Origin: Lachnospiraceae bacterium
Lineage (GTDB): Bacteria > Bacillota > Clostridia > Lachnospirales > Lachnospiraceae
Assembly (NCBI GenBank): GCA_017449765.1
Contig: JAFTFE010000039.1
Span: 17,767-81,766, forward strand
Reading direction: 5' to 3'
Length of the DNA stretch: 64,000 bases
Positions 8,689 through 18,633 of this stretch are shown one piece after another; position 1 is the first letter of the stretch; each line of letters starts with the position of its first letter. The position numbers were made by a program, and so were the translations under genes. The notes under the pieces were generated by a model. That model worked only from the letters and a program-made list of their open reading frames with translations, ran no database searches and had not been told where the DNA came from.

Positions 8689-10983
8689 ATGGCTAATTTA
8701 CCTATATATAATATCATGGCTGTGCCGGATGCCAATCTGTATGTTAAATCTGATTATTACCAGCTTATGACCGGTAAAGCTCCGGCTGTAGATGATAAAG
8801 TTATTCTTATGTTTGCGAAGGAGCATCTTTCTAAAGAGGAATATGAGAGCGAGAGCTTTTATCCGATAGGTCTGTCGGGTATAATTACTGAGGTTGATGA
8901 TAATGGTTATTTCCTTATACATACGAGGAATCGTGTCAACCTTGAGGAGATAGTAATATTCAGAGACCACTCTATAGATTTGTCTATATCCAAGCGCCCT
9001 GATATAGAGGATTTGGATGAGGAAACAGTAGTCGAAAGAATAAACAGGGTTAAAGCATCATTGATTGAATATTCTCAGAAATATCAATGGGGCCCTATCA
9101 TAAGAACCTATGCGTCAAGGTGGTCAACGCTTGGCGAGATTGCGACAGCTTTTTCTCCGTGGCTGATTAATTCGAACAGCGAGAGATATGCGATACTTGC
9201 CGAGGACAGCCGCAAGAAGAGATTTGATATGCTTGAGAAGATGCTTATCGAGAATATCGAGATGGGCAATGTCAATCAGGATGCACAGAATGCGCAGGAG
9301 GAGGACTATAGAAAGATAGCCCGTGAATCTGCCATCAGAAAACAGATAGAATATCTCCAGAATGAATTAGATGAGATGCATCCGGAAAATGTTTCGGATA
9401 TAAGAAAGTTGGAATTAAAATTAAAAGAATCCGGAATGAACGAGACTGCAAGTAAGGAATGTGAGAAGATATTAAACCGTCTTAAGCAGGAGGGCAAGAA
9501 CAGCTCCGAGTACGGTATGCTGTATGATTATCTTGATTACATGACAGAGCTTTCCTGGAAGAAAGAGCCTATGAAGAAGATTAAGTTAGATAAGGCGGAG
9601 AAAATATTATCCAAGGATCATTACGGACTTTCTAAGGTTAAAAAACGTATATTACAGCAGATAGCTGTGATGAATCTTAAGAAACAACAATCGGGCTCAA
9701 TTATATTATTTGTGGGAGCGCCCGGTACAGGTAAGACCAGTATTGGTCAGAGCATAGCAAAAGCACTTGGCAGAAAATATGTGAGAGTAAGTCTTGGCGG
9801 TGTCAGAGATGAGGCTGATATAAGAGGACATAGAAGAACATACATCGGTGCTATGGCAGGAAGAATCATAGATGGAATTCATAAGAGCGGGGTATCTAAT
9901 CCTGTTATGGTTTTAGATGAGGTTGATAAGCTGTCACAGTCTTATAACGGTGATCCTGCAAGTGCATTGCTTGAGGTGCTTGATCCGGAGCAGAACCATA
10001 CCTTTACCGACCACTACTTAAATGTTCCGTATGATTTGTCGGATGTGTTATTCATATGTACAGCAAATACTGTCGACACGATACCGGAGCCGCTTCTCAA
10101 TCGTATGGAAGTTATACAATTCCAAGGCTATACTCCGATAGAAAAGCTTGAGATTGCGAAGAAACACCTGCTTCCTAAGGCGATGGATGAAGTCGGCATA
10201 AACAAAAAGCAGTTAGAAGTGTCTGATGATATTATCAGGAAGATAATTTCAGATTATACAAGAGAAGCCGGAGTCAGAGGACTTCGCAAGAGGATGGATA
10301 CACTGTGTAGAAGTGCAGCAGTTGAGATAGTTAGCAATGAGGAGAGCAAATCAAAGAATAAAAAGCTCGTAGTTAAAGATGAGAATTTACGAGAACTGCT
10401 TGATACCAGACCTATGAGACATGAGCTTATACACAAGCAGAAAAAATCAGGTATAGTTACCGGACTTGCATGGACGGCAGTCGGAGGCGAGATACTCTAT
10501 ATCGAGACAATGTTCACCAAGGGAAGTGGCAAGCTTATCGTGACAGGTCAGCTGGGAGATGTTATGAAGGAGTCTGCACAGATTGCCGTCAGTCTTGTCA
10601 AGGATATGTTCCCGAATAAGTCGAAGCTTTTTGAAGAAAATGACCTGCATATACACGTACCTGATGGCGCTACACCGAAGGACGGACCATCAGCCGGCAT
10701 AACTCTTACGACAGCACTTGCATCACTTGTAAAAGATGTTCCCGTTGCTCCGACAGTAGCTATGACCGGAGAGGTGTCACTCGAAGGAAATGTAAAGCCG
10801 ATAGGAGGACTTCCGGAGAAGCTTATGGCGGCACAGCGCGCAGGAGTAAAGACGGTGTTTATCCCGATTGACAACGAGGACGACTTAAGAGATGTCGCCG
10901 ATGAGGTTAAGGAGGCACTTAAGATAATCCCTGTAGATAAAGTTGAGGATGTGCTTAAGAAGCTTAAAATTATAAAAAATTAA
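8689..10983 (+). CDS. lon: ATP-dependent Lon protease
   Basis: Cytoplasmic AAA+ serine protease that degrades misfolded and selected regulatory proteins. Seen in order: N-terminal substrate-binding domain (about residues 1-200, with the LPIYNIMAVPDANLYV opening), a helical linker, an AAA+ module with Walker A GAPGTGKT (343-350) and Walker B VMVLDEVDKL, and a C-terminal protease domain. The catalytic dyad is Ser668 (in DGPSAG) and Lys711 (in GGLPEKL); the 43-residue spacing is the same as in E. coli Lon. The length of 764 residues is normal. A perfect AAGGAGG precedes the ATG. Promoter and CIRCE lie upstream, so control by HrcA is expected. The gene stands alone. Confidence 0.97.
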   Translation: MANLPIYNIMAVPDANLYVKSDYYQLMTGKAPAVDDKVILMFAKEHLSKEEYESESFYPIGLSGIITEVDDNGYFLIHTRNRVNLEEIVIFRDHSIDLSISKRPDIEDLDEETVVERINRVKASLIEYSQKYQWGPIIRTYASRWSTLGEIATAFSPWLINSNSERYAILAEDSRKKRFDMLEKMLIENIEMGNVNQDAQNAQEEDYRKIARESAIRKQIEYLQNELDEMHPENVSDIRKLELKLKESGMNETASKECEKILNRLKQEGKNSSEYGMLYDYLDYMTELSWKKEPMKKIKLDKAEKILSKDHYGLSKVKKRILQQIAVMNLKKQQSGSIILFVGAPGTGKTSIGQSIAKALGRKYVRVSLGGVRDEADIRGHRRTYIGAMAGRIIDGIHKSGVSNPVMVLDEVDKLSQSYNGDPASALLEVLDPEQNHTFTDHYLNVPYDLSDVLFICTANTVDTIPEPLLNRMEVIQFQGYTPIEKLEIAKKHLLPKAMDEVGINKKQLEVSDDIIRKIISDYTREAGVRGLRKRMDTLCRSAAVEIVSNEESKSKNKKLVVKDENLRELLDTRPMRHELIHKQKKSGIVTGLAWTAVGGEILYIETMFTKGSGKLIVTGQLGDVMKESAQIAVSLVKDMFPNKSKLFEENDLHIHVPDGATPKDGPSAGITLTTALASLVKDVPVAPTVAMTGEVSLEGNVKPIGGLPEKLMAAQRAGVKTVFIPIDNEDDLRDVADEVKEALKIIPVDKVEDVLKKLKIIKN

Positions 10984-10988
10984 AAATT

Positions 10989-11041
10989 GCCCTTGGGGAC
11001 GGGAGTTGGTGGGCTGCCCACCAACCCCCGTCCCCAAGGGC
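10989..11041. repeat. GC-rich near-perfect palindrome between lon and the aquaporin gene
   Basis: Two 26-base arms (one mismatch) flank a single T: the left arm begins GCCCTTGGGGACGGG and the right arm ends CCCGTCCCCAAGGGC. It sits six bases after the lon stop and 22 bases before the end of the convergent aquaporin gene. It could stop transcription from both sides, but neither side has a T tract. The base composition is far more GC-rich than the surroundings, which suggests a dispersed REP-like element. Confidence 0.8.
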
Positions 11042-11063
11042 ATGATTTAATGCAACAAAAATC

Positions 11064-11768
11064 TTATTCTTTTTCTGTGCTGTCTTTCTCAAGTGCCTTA
11101 TACACGATAGCTGCGAGTGCACCGCCTACAAGCGGAGCTACGATGAATACCCATACAACAGATATAGGGTCTGAGTTTCCGTCGATTGCTGCTACGATAG
11201 CAGGACCGAGACTTCTTGCAGGATTAACAGAAGTGCCTGTAAGTCCGATACCTAAGATGTGAATTAAAACCAAAGTCAAACCGATGATTAAACCGCCGAA
11301 TGAACCGTGATTCTGCTTAGGCGAAGTAACACCAAGTATAACTAATACGAAAAAGAATGTTAAGATACATTCTACGAGTAAGCCGGCAGCTATGCTGTCG
11401 TTTACACCGCCGAGACCGTTTGTACCATATCCGCCTGTCATATCGGCTACATTTCCCAAGTTAAATATAAGAGCGAGTAAGCCTGAGCCGGCAAAGGCTC
11501 CAAGACACTGTGCAATTATATAACCTACAAAATCTTTACCGCTCATACGACCGCTTATTAGACAGCCAAGCGATACTGCCGGATTGATGTGGCAGCCTGA
11601 TATGTTACCCACGCAATACGCCATACCTACGATGGTAAGTCCGAATGCAAGTGCAGTCAGCAGATAGCCTGAGCCCAATACTGCATCGCAGCCCACAAGC
11701 ATAGCTGTTCCACAGCCTAAAAATACTAATGATAAGGTTCCTATAAATTCCGCAATGTATTTTTTCAT
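11064..11768 (-). CDS. Aquaporin (MIP family, AqpZ-like)
   Basis: Membrane channel for water, possibly small neutral solutes. The 234-residue protein has six helices and the two half-helix NPA motifs, HINPAVS and SVNPARS. Ser after NPAR, rather than the Asp of NPARD, favours an AqpZ-type water channel over a GlpF-type glycerol facilitator. A good AAGGAGG lies six bases before the ATG on the minus strand. It converges on lon across a strong hairpin and is divergent from the JetABC-like operon. Annotation as glycerol uptake protein cannot be fully excluded. Confidence 0.93.
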   Translation of the reverse strand: MKKYIAEFIGTLSLVFLGCGTAMLVGCDAVLGSGYLLTALAFGLTIVGMAYCVGNISGCHINPAVSLGCLISGRMSGKDFVGYIIAQCLGAFAGSGLLALIFNLGNVADMTGGYGTNGLGGVNDSIAAGLLVECILTFFFVLVILGVTSPKQNHGSFGGLIIGLTLVLIHILGIGLTGTSVNPARSLGPAIVAAIDGNSDPISVVWVFIVAPLVGGALAAIVYKALEKDSTEKE

Positions 11769-11809
11769 AAATACCTCCTTAAAATTGATGAATGTTTATT
11801 TACCGTTTC

Positions 11810-11838
11810 AGTATAACTTATTATGTAAGCTTTAGCAA
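11810..11838 (-). promoter_or_regulatory. Candidate sigma-A promoter of the aquaporin gene
   Basis: On the minus strand TTGCTA and TATACT are separated by 17 bases, about 40 bases upstream of the aquaporin start codon. Confidence 0.6.
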
Positions 11839-11880
11839 GGGCAAATATCTTGCGTTTTTCCTCTTGTAATCCACGTTATC

Positions 11881-11908
11881 TTGTATTAGAATATATATTT
11901 GTGATACT
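11881..11908 (+). promoter_or_regulatory. Candidate promoter of the JetABC-like operon
   Basis: TTGTAT, 16 bases, then GATACT preceded by a TGT extended -10 element. It lies about 50 bases upstream of the first gene. The match is partial. Confidence 0.4.
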
Positions 11909-11959
11909 CTCATCTTTTGTAAGAAGATGACAATATTTTGATTGGCGAAGAGGAAGGCT

Positions 11960-13495
11960 ATGGCATTAAAGCACTTAATGATAAATGATATAATTTCAGA
12001 CAATAATGCAAGGATGCAGAATCTCAAGAAATATTATCCGTTTTTTGTGTTGAATGAGACCACCTTTTCGCAATATAAGGACGGCAGGTATTCATATCTT
12101 GATATGGGGTATATCACGCTTGCCACATTAAGATTTTTTATAAATGAGAATAATTTTAACGAAAGAGATATAACCTACGAAGAATATGAAGGATTTATGC
12201 GCGAGCTTCTTCATAGAGATTTTGATTTAGATGCAGAAGAGGAAGAAGAAAGTGCTCTTATTCTATACATATTTGATAAGCTTAAAAATGACGGTCGGGC
12301 ATTTGAATTCAAGTTCTTTGACCCGGAGGAAAAAAAGACTCGTATTGCCAGAGTGAAGTTTATAGACAGCAGGATTGATAACGGGCAGGTGTTATATACA
12401 ATCACCTCTGATGCGATAGAATTCTATCTTGATACAAAGGAGATTAAGGACGAAAGTAAGATTAATATTTCACAGCTTCTGCTTGAGAAGATGATTGTCT
12501 CGAATAATTTTAAGGGCGGAATAGATGTAGTAAAAAGAATTAATTCGCAGGTAAGGCAGATAAGTGAACAAAAGGAAGATGTACTTAAACTTCTTTCTAT
12601 GGATATATTTGAGGGCGAAAAGGCATACGAAGAATATATGGATACCATAGCCAAATGGTTTGAGGATGAACAGAAGCTTTTCGCGAAGAATAAAGCTCTT
12701 GTAGATAAGGCTATAGAAAAGGCCGGACAGGATTTAAAGGAAGATGAAACGAGGTCTTCTAAAGCATTTGAGGATATCAATAATCTTGAAATTGAATTAA
12801 AACGCACGATAGACAATCACAGCAGATTGATGGCTGAGACTATGGAACTTTCACAGAATGCTGACAAGATTATAAGCAGTGCCAAACTTAAGAAGCTAAG
12901 ACCGGTATTTGATTTTAATGAGAGCCTAAATAAGCTTATCAAGAGAGATGAGCCTGCGGATATGTCATACATACTTATGCCGCTTTTTGCACCAAGATTA
13001 AATAAAACATTTTCGATAAAATCCATCGACAATATGCTTTCATTAAGAAGCGATGATGGTATGAAGGGCGAAAAGGTTGACAGGAAAAACCTTGATTTTG
13101 ATTTTGCTTATGAGGATGAGATTTTAGATAAGAAGATAGGTATGAATTTTGCCAAGCTATTTTATGAACTTTTAGACCAGCTTAACAAATGGGGACATCT
13201 TAATCTTAAGGAATATAACGGTATATTAGAGATAAAATTCGGTAAGGAAATTTATGCCAACAGGGACTTGTATGCATTCCTCGTACATCTTGCCGGTAAG
13301 TCAAACTATAGTATGCCGAAGATGCTTGAAAAGCAGGAGACTTTACTTGAAGAAATTGTTATAGAATACATGGCAGATACGGATAAAGAGAAGTTTAAGA
13401 ATATGGAATTTTCGATAGAATTCGGAGAAGAATTTGAGATAGAGGAGTATAATGCGCTCGTTACTGATATGATTTTTGAAAGGAGAATGGGATAA
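11960..13495 (+). CDS. JetA-like (DUF5716) condensin subunit
   Basis: Probable kleisin-like subunit of a bacterial SMC complex of the MukBEF/MksBEF/Wadjet class. The 511-residue protein has an N-terminal helical part resembling a winged-helix region, a long charged coiled-coil-like centre (about residues 190-310) and a C-terminal domain, like proteins annotated as Wadjet JetA family. The start is ATG 11960, with AAGAGG six bases upstream; the in-frame TTG at 11942 lacks a site. Its stop codon overlaps the next start (TAATG), a sign of translational coupling and fixed stoichiometry. It would bridge the heads of the SMC-like protein two genes down. Assignment rests on size, order and sequence character, not on a catalytic motif. 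Confidence 0.75.
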   Translation: MALKHLMINDIISDNNARMQNLKKYYPFFVLNETTFSQYKDGRYSYLDMGYITLATLRFFINENNFNERDITYEEYEGFMRELLHRDFDLDAEEEEESALILYIFDKLKNDGRAFEFKFFDPEEKKTRIARVKFIDSRIDNGQVLYTITSDAIEFYLDTKEIKDESKINISQLLLEKMIVSNNFKGGIDVVKRINSQVRQISEQKEDVLKLLSMDIFEGEKAYEEYMDTIAKWFEDEQKLFAKNKALVDKAIEKAGQDLKEDETRSSKAFEDINNLEIELKRTIDNHSRLMAETMELSQNADKIISSAKLKKLRPVFDFNESLNKLIKRDEPADMSYILMPLFAPRLNKTFSIKSIDNMLSLRSDDGMKGEKVDRKNLDFDFAYEDEILDKKIGMNFAKLFYELLDQLNKWGHLNLKEYNGILEIKFGKEIYANRDLYAFLVHLAGKSNYSMPKMLEKQETLLEEIVIEYMADTDKEKFKNMEFSIEFGEEFEIEEYNALVTDMIFERRMG

Positions 13496-14208
13496 TGGAT
13501 GACAGAAGTCTTGAAAAAGCATTGGATATATATTCCGCACTTATTACCGGAAGAGAGATATCCCGTTCAAATTCCGAGACCAGAGATTTGTATGAGGAGT
13601 ATTATTCTAATTCGGCGGTATATGACATAACTACAAGGCTTGTAAAAAAACTAAATCTTAGTATATACGAATACAATGAAGCCATCTATCTTACGGCAGG
13701 AGAAGGTAACAAGATATTCGGATATACGAATGACGATATGAAACGTATATTGGGTCTTAAGTTGAATAAGGAATTATACGTAGTATATTTTATTATGTAT
13801 AATGCACTGCTTGCCTTCTATCAGGATTCGGCATCCTATCAGGTAAAGGAGTTTGTAAAATCAGAGGATATTCTTAATTCCGTAAATGATTATCTTTTAA
13901 GCTTCACTAAGGATTTATCCGTATATTCGATGGATGAAGTTTACGAGGAGAGCTTTAAGGCTGTTGCGCTCTTATGGGACGAGCTTCCGACCGTTACCTC
14001 TGATGATACGGAGAAAAACAGAGCTTCACGTGCCTCGCGCATGGGCTACATTAAACTTACTTTTAATTTCTTGGTTGAGCAGAAACTATTTGTCGCAGTA
14101 TCGGACAGATATTATCCGACAGACAGATTAAGAGCTATTGTAACGAATTATTTTGAGGATGAGAAAGGCAGAATATACAGCATACTCGGAGGAGAAAAGG
14201 ATGCCTAA
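13495..14208 (+). CDS. JetB-like (DUF6063) condensin accessory subunit
   Basis: A 237-residue, mostly helical protein occupying the small second-gene position of a JetABC operon. In such systems this subunit is a KITE-type winged-helix protein (MukE/MksE-like) that binds the kleisin. No catalytic motif is visible. Its ATG overlaps the JetA-like stop by one base, and its own last eight bases overlap the start of the ATPase gene, so the three genes are translationally coupled. Function is inferred mainly from context and size. Confidence 0.7.
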   Translation: MDDRSLEKALDIYSALITGREISRSNSETRDLYEEYYSNSAVYDITTRLVKKLNLSIYEYNEAIYLTAGEGNKIFGYTNDDMKRILGLKLNKELYVVYFIMYNALLAFYQDSASYQVKEFVKSEDILNSVNDYLLSFTKDLSVYSMDEVYEESFKAVALLWDELPTVTSDDTEKNRASRASRMGYIKLTFNFLVEQKLFVAVSDRYYPTDRLRAIVTNYFEDEKGRIYSILGGEKDA

Positions 14209-17200
14209 TATTAACAGGATAAGAGTAAATAATGTAAAATATAATTTTGGAAGTCAGGCATATGATGATTTTACTATGAGAATGTATGGTAAAAACACGA
14301 TATATGATCTTGCAAACGGTGGCGGTAAGAGTGTACTTATGCTTTTGCTGCTTCAGAATATGCTGCCTAATTCCACCCTTGATGAGAAGCAGCCGATAGA
14401 GAAGCTTTTCCGCTCGGGTAATGGCAATACCGTCATTCATTCACTTGTAGAATGGAAGTTGGACGAGCCTTATGATGAAGAAGGATACAGATATATGACG
14501 ACGGGCTTTTGTGCAAGAAAGGCTAAAGAATCCGAGACTGAAGAAAATGCTTCTAAGGATGTATGCTCGATAGAGTATTTTAACTATATTATATTTTACA
14601 GAGAGTATAACAAAAATGATATTATCAATCTTCCGCTTGTTAAAAACGGCGAGAGAATATCCTACTTTGGACTTAAAAATTATCTTAAGGAGCTGGGCTT
14701 ACATGATATGAGTCTTAAGGTATTAGTGTTCGACAGGAAGGGCGAATATCAGAGATTTATAAGCGCTTATGGTCTGCATGAGAGCCAATGGGAGATAATA
14801 AGAGGAATTAATAAGACAGAGGGACATGTAAGAACATTTTTTGAAAATAACTATAAGACCACAAGGAAGGTGGTTGAGGATTTATTAATCGAAGAGATTA
14901 TCGAGAAGGCATTTATGGTGAAGACCAATCGTGATGATTCTCAGAACGAGTCTATGGCGAAGCTTCTAATGGATATAAAGGATGAGCTTACAACCCTTGC
15001 CAAGAAGAAAAAGGATATATCGAATTACGATTATCAGACAGAGCTGATAGAAGTGTTAAGTGACAAGGTCGCTTCTTTCATGAATCTGTATGAGGAGCAG
15101 GATAAACTGTCTAAGACACTTGCGGATATTTATGTGACAGGCGAGCAGTACGCTAAGGACAACGAGGAGCATATGCGCGCACTTGAGGAAGAAAGAGACA
15201 GAAAATATGAGTTAAAGCACAAGCAGCGTGAGCGTATAGAATGTCTTAAGGTATCAAGGGATAAGAAGAGACTTGATGAGTTAAAGATTAAGGCGCAGGA
15301 TATAAGTAAGAAGGTGACTTCTGTAAAGGAGAAGGCATCTGCAACCGAGAAGGACTATAATTTAAAACGCAGTATAAATGACTATCTCCTGTATCTTGAG
15401 GATAAGAAGAAATATGATGAATGTGATTCCTTTATAAAGCTGTTAAAGACCGGAACAGCCTATGATGATGAGCAGATTTTTACTTATGTATATAATATCA
15501 AATTATTGATAGATAAAAAATTAGAAGAGATAAAGAGTAAAAAGTCAGAATTAAATAAGGAGATTGCAAAGGCAAGACTTGATAAGGAATATCATGAGAA
15601 GCTTATAACCGAGGCAAGACTTAATCTTGCTGTAGCGGAGGCATCAAAGAAAAAAGCAGATGAGGAGATTGTAGCTTTAAGTGAAAGATTATCTTCTGTC
15701 AGAATGAGTATGAATAATCTTAGTTTCGTAGGAAATGATGAGCAGATAAAAAACTGCGAAGAAGAAATGGCGGCAGTAAAGTCCAAGCTTGACTTACTTA
15801 AGAAAAATTCTGATGAAAATAAAAACAGATTAAATGATGAGCAGGGAAGGTTATTAAAGCTTGAAAATGAGAAGGAGAAAATTGACAGGACAATATCTTC
15901 CATCAGAGAAAATGAACAGGAAATAAAAGAGGCAACAGAAAAGCTTGATAATATAAAATCAGTCTATGACGTGACTGATGAAAGAAAGTTATTTGATGTG
16001 ATATCCGACAGAATATCATCTTGTATCTTAGAGCTTGCTGATATAAAGAATAAAATAAAAAAATGTGAAAAAAGAAAAAATGAATTAAAAGAAAAAAGAT
16101 TGATAAGACCGTCATCAGCAGTTAAAAAGCTTATGGAATATATTGAGACAAGACATGGTATATCAGCGATGTTCGGTATGGATTACCTGTCAGCACTTGA
16201 TAAAAGTGCACAGGAGGAAATACTTGATAATAACCCGCTTTTTCCTTATGGTGTGGTGCTTAAAGAATTTGACGTTATAAAAGATGATCCGAATATTCAT
16301 AATATAGATACAGATGATGAAACTCTGTATGTTTATGATATGTCGGAGGTTTCAAAAAAGACGGTTCATATAGGCAATGGTGCAGTAGCTGTTCATGCAG
16401 ATAAAGAATTTTTCTTAAGCGATGATACAGCTGATATGCTTATGTATGCAGAGGATGAAAAGGAGAAGGAATTAAGACTTTCTCTTGAAGTAAAAGAAAA
16501 GATACTCGATGCATATCGTGAGGACAGAGAATTTGTCATAAGAATAACAGAGAGTGATATGCTTGAAGCTAAAGCCCGATTAGATGATGCGGTAAGTAAG
16601 GCGGATGAACTTGCGAAAGAAATAACTGAATCTGAAAAACTTATCAAAAGTTACAGGATAAGTATTGATAATTCAGAAAAGGAAATAACAGATAAACAAA
16701 GTTATTATGAAGAATTAGTCAAAGACATCAACAGACTTTATACTGCAAACGAGATAAGTGAAATTATAGCTGCCGAAGAAAAACTTAAGGAGAAGTCTAT
16801 GCTTGATGAAGCAAGACTTAAGGAAGAGATAAATGTTCTGCTGACAGAAGAAAGCAGTGAAAATGTAGATGTGGCGCTGCTTGAGACCAAACTTAATTCC
16901 TATGAGAAGCAGGAATATGAACTTCTTGATGAGTGGGAGGATAATTTTAAGGATTATTACAACATTGATAAACAATACGAAATTCTTACAAATGATTACG
17001 AAGAATTAAAAACTTTATTCCTGACGGCACATACATCCTTTGATGATGACAAAAAAGCAGTAGAAGATAAAAAACTTCTTATGGAGACACTTAAAACTTC
17101 TATGCAAAGAAGTCTTAGTATCATATCCGACAGGGGAATAGACATTAAGGATATTGAAATACTTTCGGATAAAGAAGATTTATATGCTGTAGAAGAGGAT

Positions 17201-18604
17201 GTAATAAATACATATAAAAACAGTATTGAAGAGTTGAAATTACAAACCCGTAATTATGAGCAGGAATTAAAAACCAAGAACTCCGAGATAGACAGATTAA
17301 ACGGAAGTATAGATTATGCCATTGAGAATATAAGGGCGGCATTCGGAGATTTCGTTGAAGAGGAAAGCACATTATCAGAGATAATCGCAACACTTGCAGA
17401 CGGCGAAGAAGTTTTGGCAAGACTTGACAACGAGGCTAAGGAAGCAGACAAGGAGTTAAAACGTTATTCGAAGGAACAGGGTTATATGCTTGAGCTTTAT
17501 AAAGATGTCAAGCGTATAATCACTACCAATGATATAGATATGGAAAATGCGGTTTTGATTACTTCGGACAAGGAAGCTTTGAGGGAGATATTTGAGGATA
17601 CCCTTATTAAATTTGATAAGAATAACAAATCACTTGATAAAGCGAAGAATGAACTTTTAAGATTTAAAGGTAATACAGCTTCGGCACTTGACAAACTCAG
17701 TATGTTTGAACTTGCAGCCACAATAAGAGATGATGTAAATATACCGTCATCCTATCTGCTTGCAAAAGAATTATACGAGAATTTAAAATCCATTATTGAA
17801 TTTATAAAACTTGAGAAAGACAGGGTGGAGAAGAGCCTTACCGATATGGAAAATATTAAGGCTAATTTTGAGGAACAGTGCCTGCAAAGATGTCTGGATG
17901 TAAAGACTGAATTAGACAAACTGCCCAAGCTCTCAAGAATTGTGTCGGAAGGTGAGACGATACAGGTTGTTGATCTTTCCATCCCATATGTTAAGGAGGA
18001 ATTCTTAAAGCAGAAGATGTCTGATTATATAGACAGGATTGTAGCAGAAGCTGACAGCTATGACAATGACGGTGCAAGGATGAAATATATCAGAAACAGT
18101 CTTACACTTAAGAAATTATTCGGAGTAATCGTCACGGATATGAATGCAATTAAACTCATACTCTATAAGCGTGAGAGGATAAGGGAGCAGAGCCGTTACC
18201 TTAAATACGAGGAGGCTGTAGGAAGTACAGGACAGTCACAGGGTATATATATTCAGTTCTTAGTTGCGATAATTAATTACATAGCAGGTATGTATCAGTT
18301 ACAGAGTGATGCAATACATACGAAGACAATATTTATTGATAATCCGTTTGGAGCAGCAAAGGATGTGTATATATGGGAGCCGATATTCGAGCTTCTTAAG
18401 GCTAACAGGGTACAGCTTATAGTTCCTGCAAGAGGTGTGACACCTGCCATAACAGGAAGGTTTGATGTAAACTATATTTTAGGACAACAGATGTCGGATA
18501 AGACACAGCTTACTGTAGTTACCAACTATATAAGCAAGGTTGAGCAGGAAGAGGTTGAATACAGAGATTTGGAATATGAGCAGGTAAGCTTTGATTTTAT
18601 ATGA
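14201..18604 (+). CDS. JetC-like SMC/MukB-type ATPase
   Basis: Large (1467-residue) SMC-like ATPase expected to dimerise and extrude or clamp DNA. Seen: an N-terminal ATPase half with Walker A NGGGKS (Lys43); very long charged coiled-coil segments (about 280-640 and 770-1250) interrupted by a globular hinge-like region near 650-760; then a C-terminal head with the ABC signature GSTGQSQG and the Walker B strand TIFIDNPFGAA. The residue after the Walker B Asp is Asn where SMC proteins usually carry the catalytic Glu. The start is ATG 14201 with GGAGGAG upstream; longer in-frame starts run inside the JetB-like gene without a site. Together with the two upstream genes it forms a Wadjet- or MksBEF-like complex, but no JetD nuclease gene follows. 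Confidence 0.85.
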   Translation: MPNINRIRVNNVKYNFGSQAYDDFTMRMYGKNTIYDLANGGGKSVLMLLLLQNMLPNSTLDEKQPIEKLFRSGNGNTVIHSLVEWKLDEPYDEEGYRYMTTGFCARKAKESETEENASKDVCSIEYFNYIIFYREYNKNDIINLPLVKNGERISYFGLKNYLKELGLHDMSLKVLVFDRKGEYQRFISAYGLHESQWEIIRGINKTEGHVRTFFENNYKTTRKVVEDLLIEEIIEKAFMVKTNRDDSQNESMAKLLMDIKDELTTLAKKKKDISNYDYQTELIEVLSDKVASFMNLYEEQDKLSKTLADIYVTGEQYAKDNEEHMRALEEERDRKYELKHKQRERIECLKVSRDKKRLDELKIKAQDISKKVTSVKEKASATEKDYNLKRSINDYLLYLEDKKKYDECDSFIKLLKTGTAYDDEQIFTYVYNIKLLIDKKLEEIKSKKSELNKEIAKARLDKEYHEKLITEARLNLAVAEASKKKADEEIVALSERLSSVRMSMNNLSFVGNDEQIKNCEEEMAAVKSKLDLLKKNSDENKNRLNDEQGRLLKLENEKEKIDRTISSIRENEQEIKEATEKLDNIKSVYDVTDERKLFDVISDRISSCILELADIKNKIKKCEKRKNELKEKRLIRPSSAVKKLMEYIETRHGISAMFGMDYLSALDKSAQEEILDNNPLFPYGVVLKEFDVIKDDPNIHNIDTDDETLYVYDMSEVSKKTVHIGNGAVAVHADKEFFLSDDTADMLMYAEDEKEKELRLSLEVKEKILDAYREDREFVIRITESDMLEAKARLDDAVSKADELAKEITESEKLIKSYRISIDNSEKEITDKQSYYEELVKDINRLYTANEISEIIAAEEKLKEKSMLDEARLKEEINVLLTEESSENVDVALLETKLNSYEKQEYELLDEWEDNFKDYYNIDKQYEILTNDYEELKTLFLTAHTSFDDDKKAVEDKKLLMETLKTSMQRSLSIISDRGIDIKDIEILSDKEDLYAVEEDVINTYKNSIEELKLQTRNYEQELKTKNSEIDRLNGSIDYAIENIRAAFGDFVEEESTLSEIIATLADGEEVLARLDNEAKEADKELKRYSKEQGYMLELYKDVKRIITTNDIDMENAVLITSDKEALREIFEDTLIKFDKNNKSLDKAKNELLRFKGNTASALDKLSMFELAATIRDDVNIPSSYLLAKELYENLKSIIEFIKLEKDRVEKSLTDMENIKANFEEQCLQRCLDVKTELDKLPKLSRIVSEGETIQVVDLSIPYVKEEFLKQKMSDYIDRIVAEADSYDNDGARMKYIRNSLTLKKLFGVIVTDMNAIKLILYKRERIREQSRYLKYEEAVGSTGQSQGIYIQFLVAIINYIAGMYQLQSDAIHTKTIFIDNPFGAAKDVYIWEPIFELLKANRVQLIVPARGVTPAITGRFDVNYILGQQMSDKTQLTVVTNYISKVEQEEVEYRDLEYEQVSFDFI

Positions 18605-18633
18605 TCAGGTTAAAATACAGAGGAAGGTAAAAA

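Noticed and set aside
10987-11262. Plus-strand open frame across the lon-aquaporin gap
   Set aside because: It runs through the GC-rich palindrome and then antisense to the aquaporin gene; low-complexity translation and no ribosome site.
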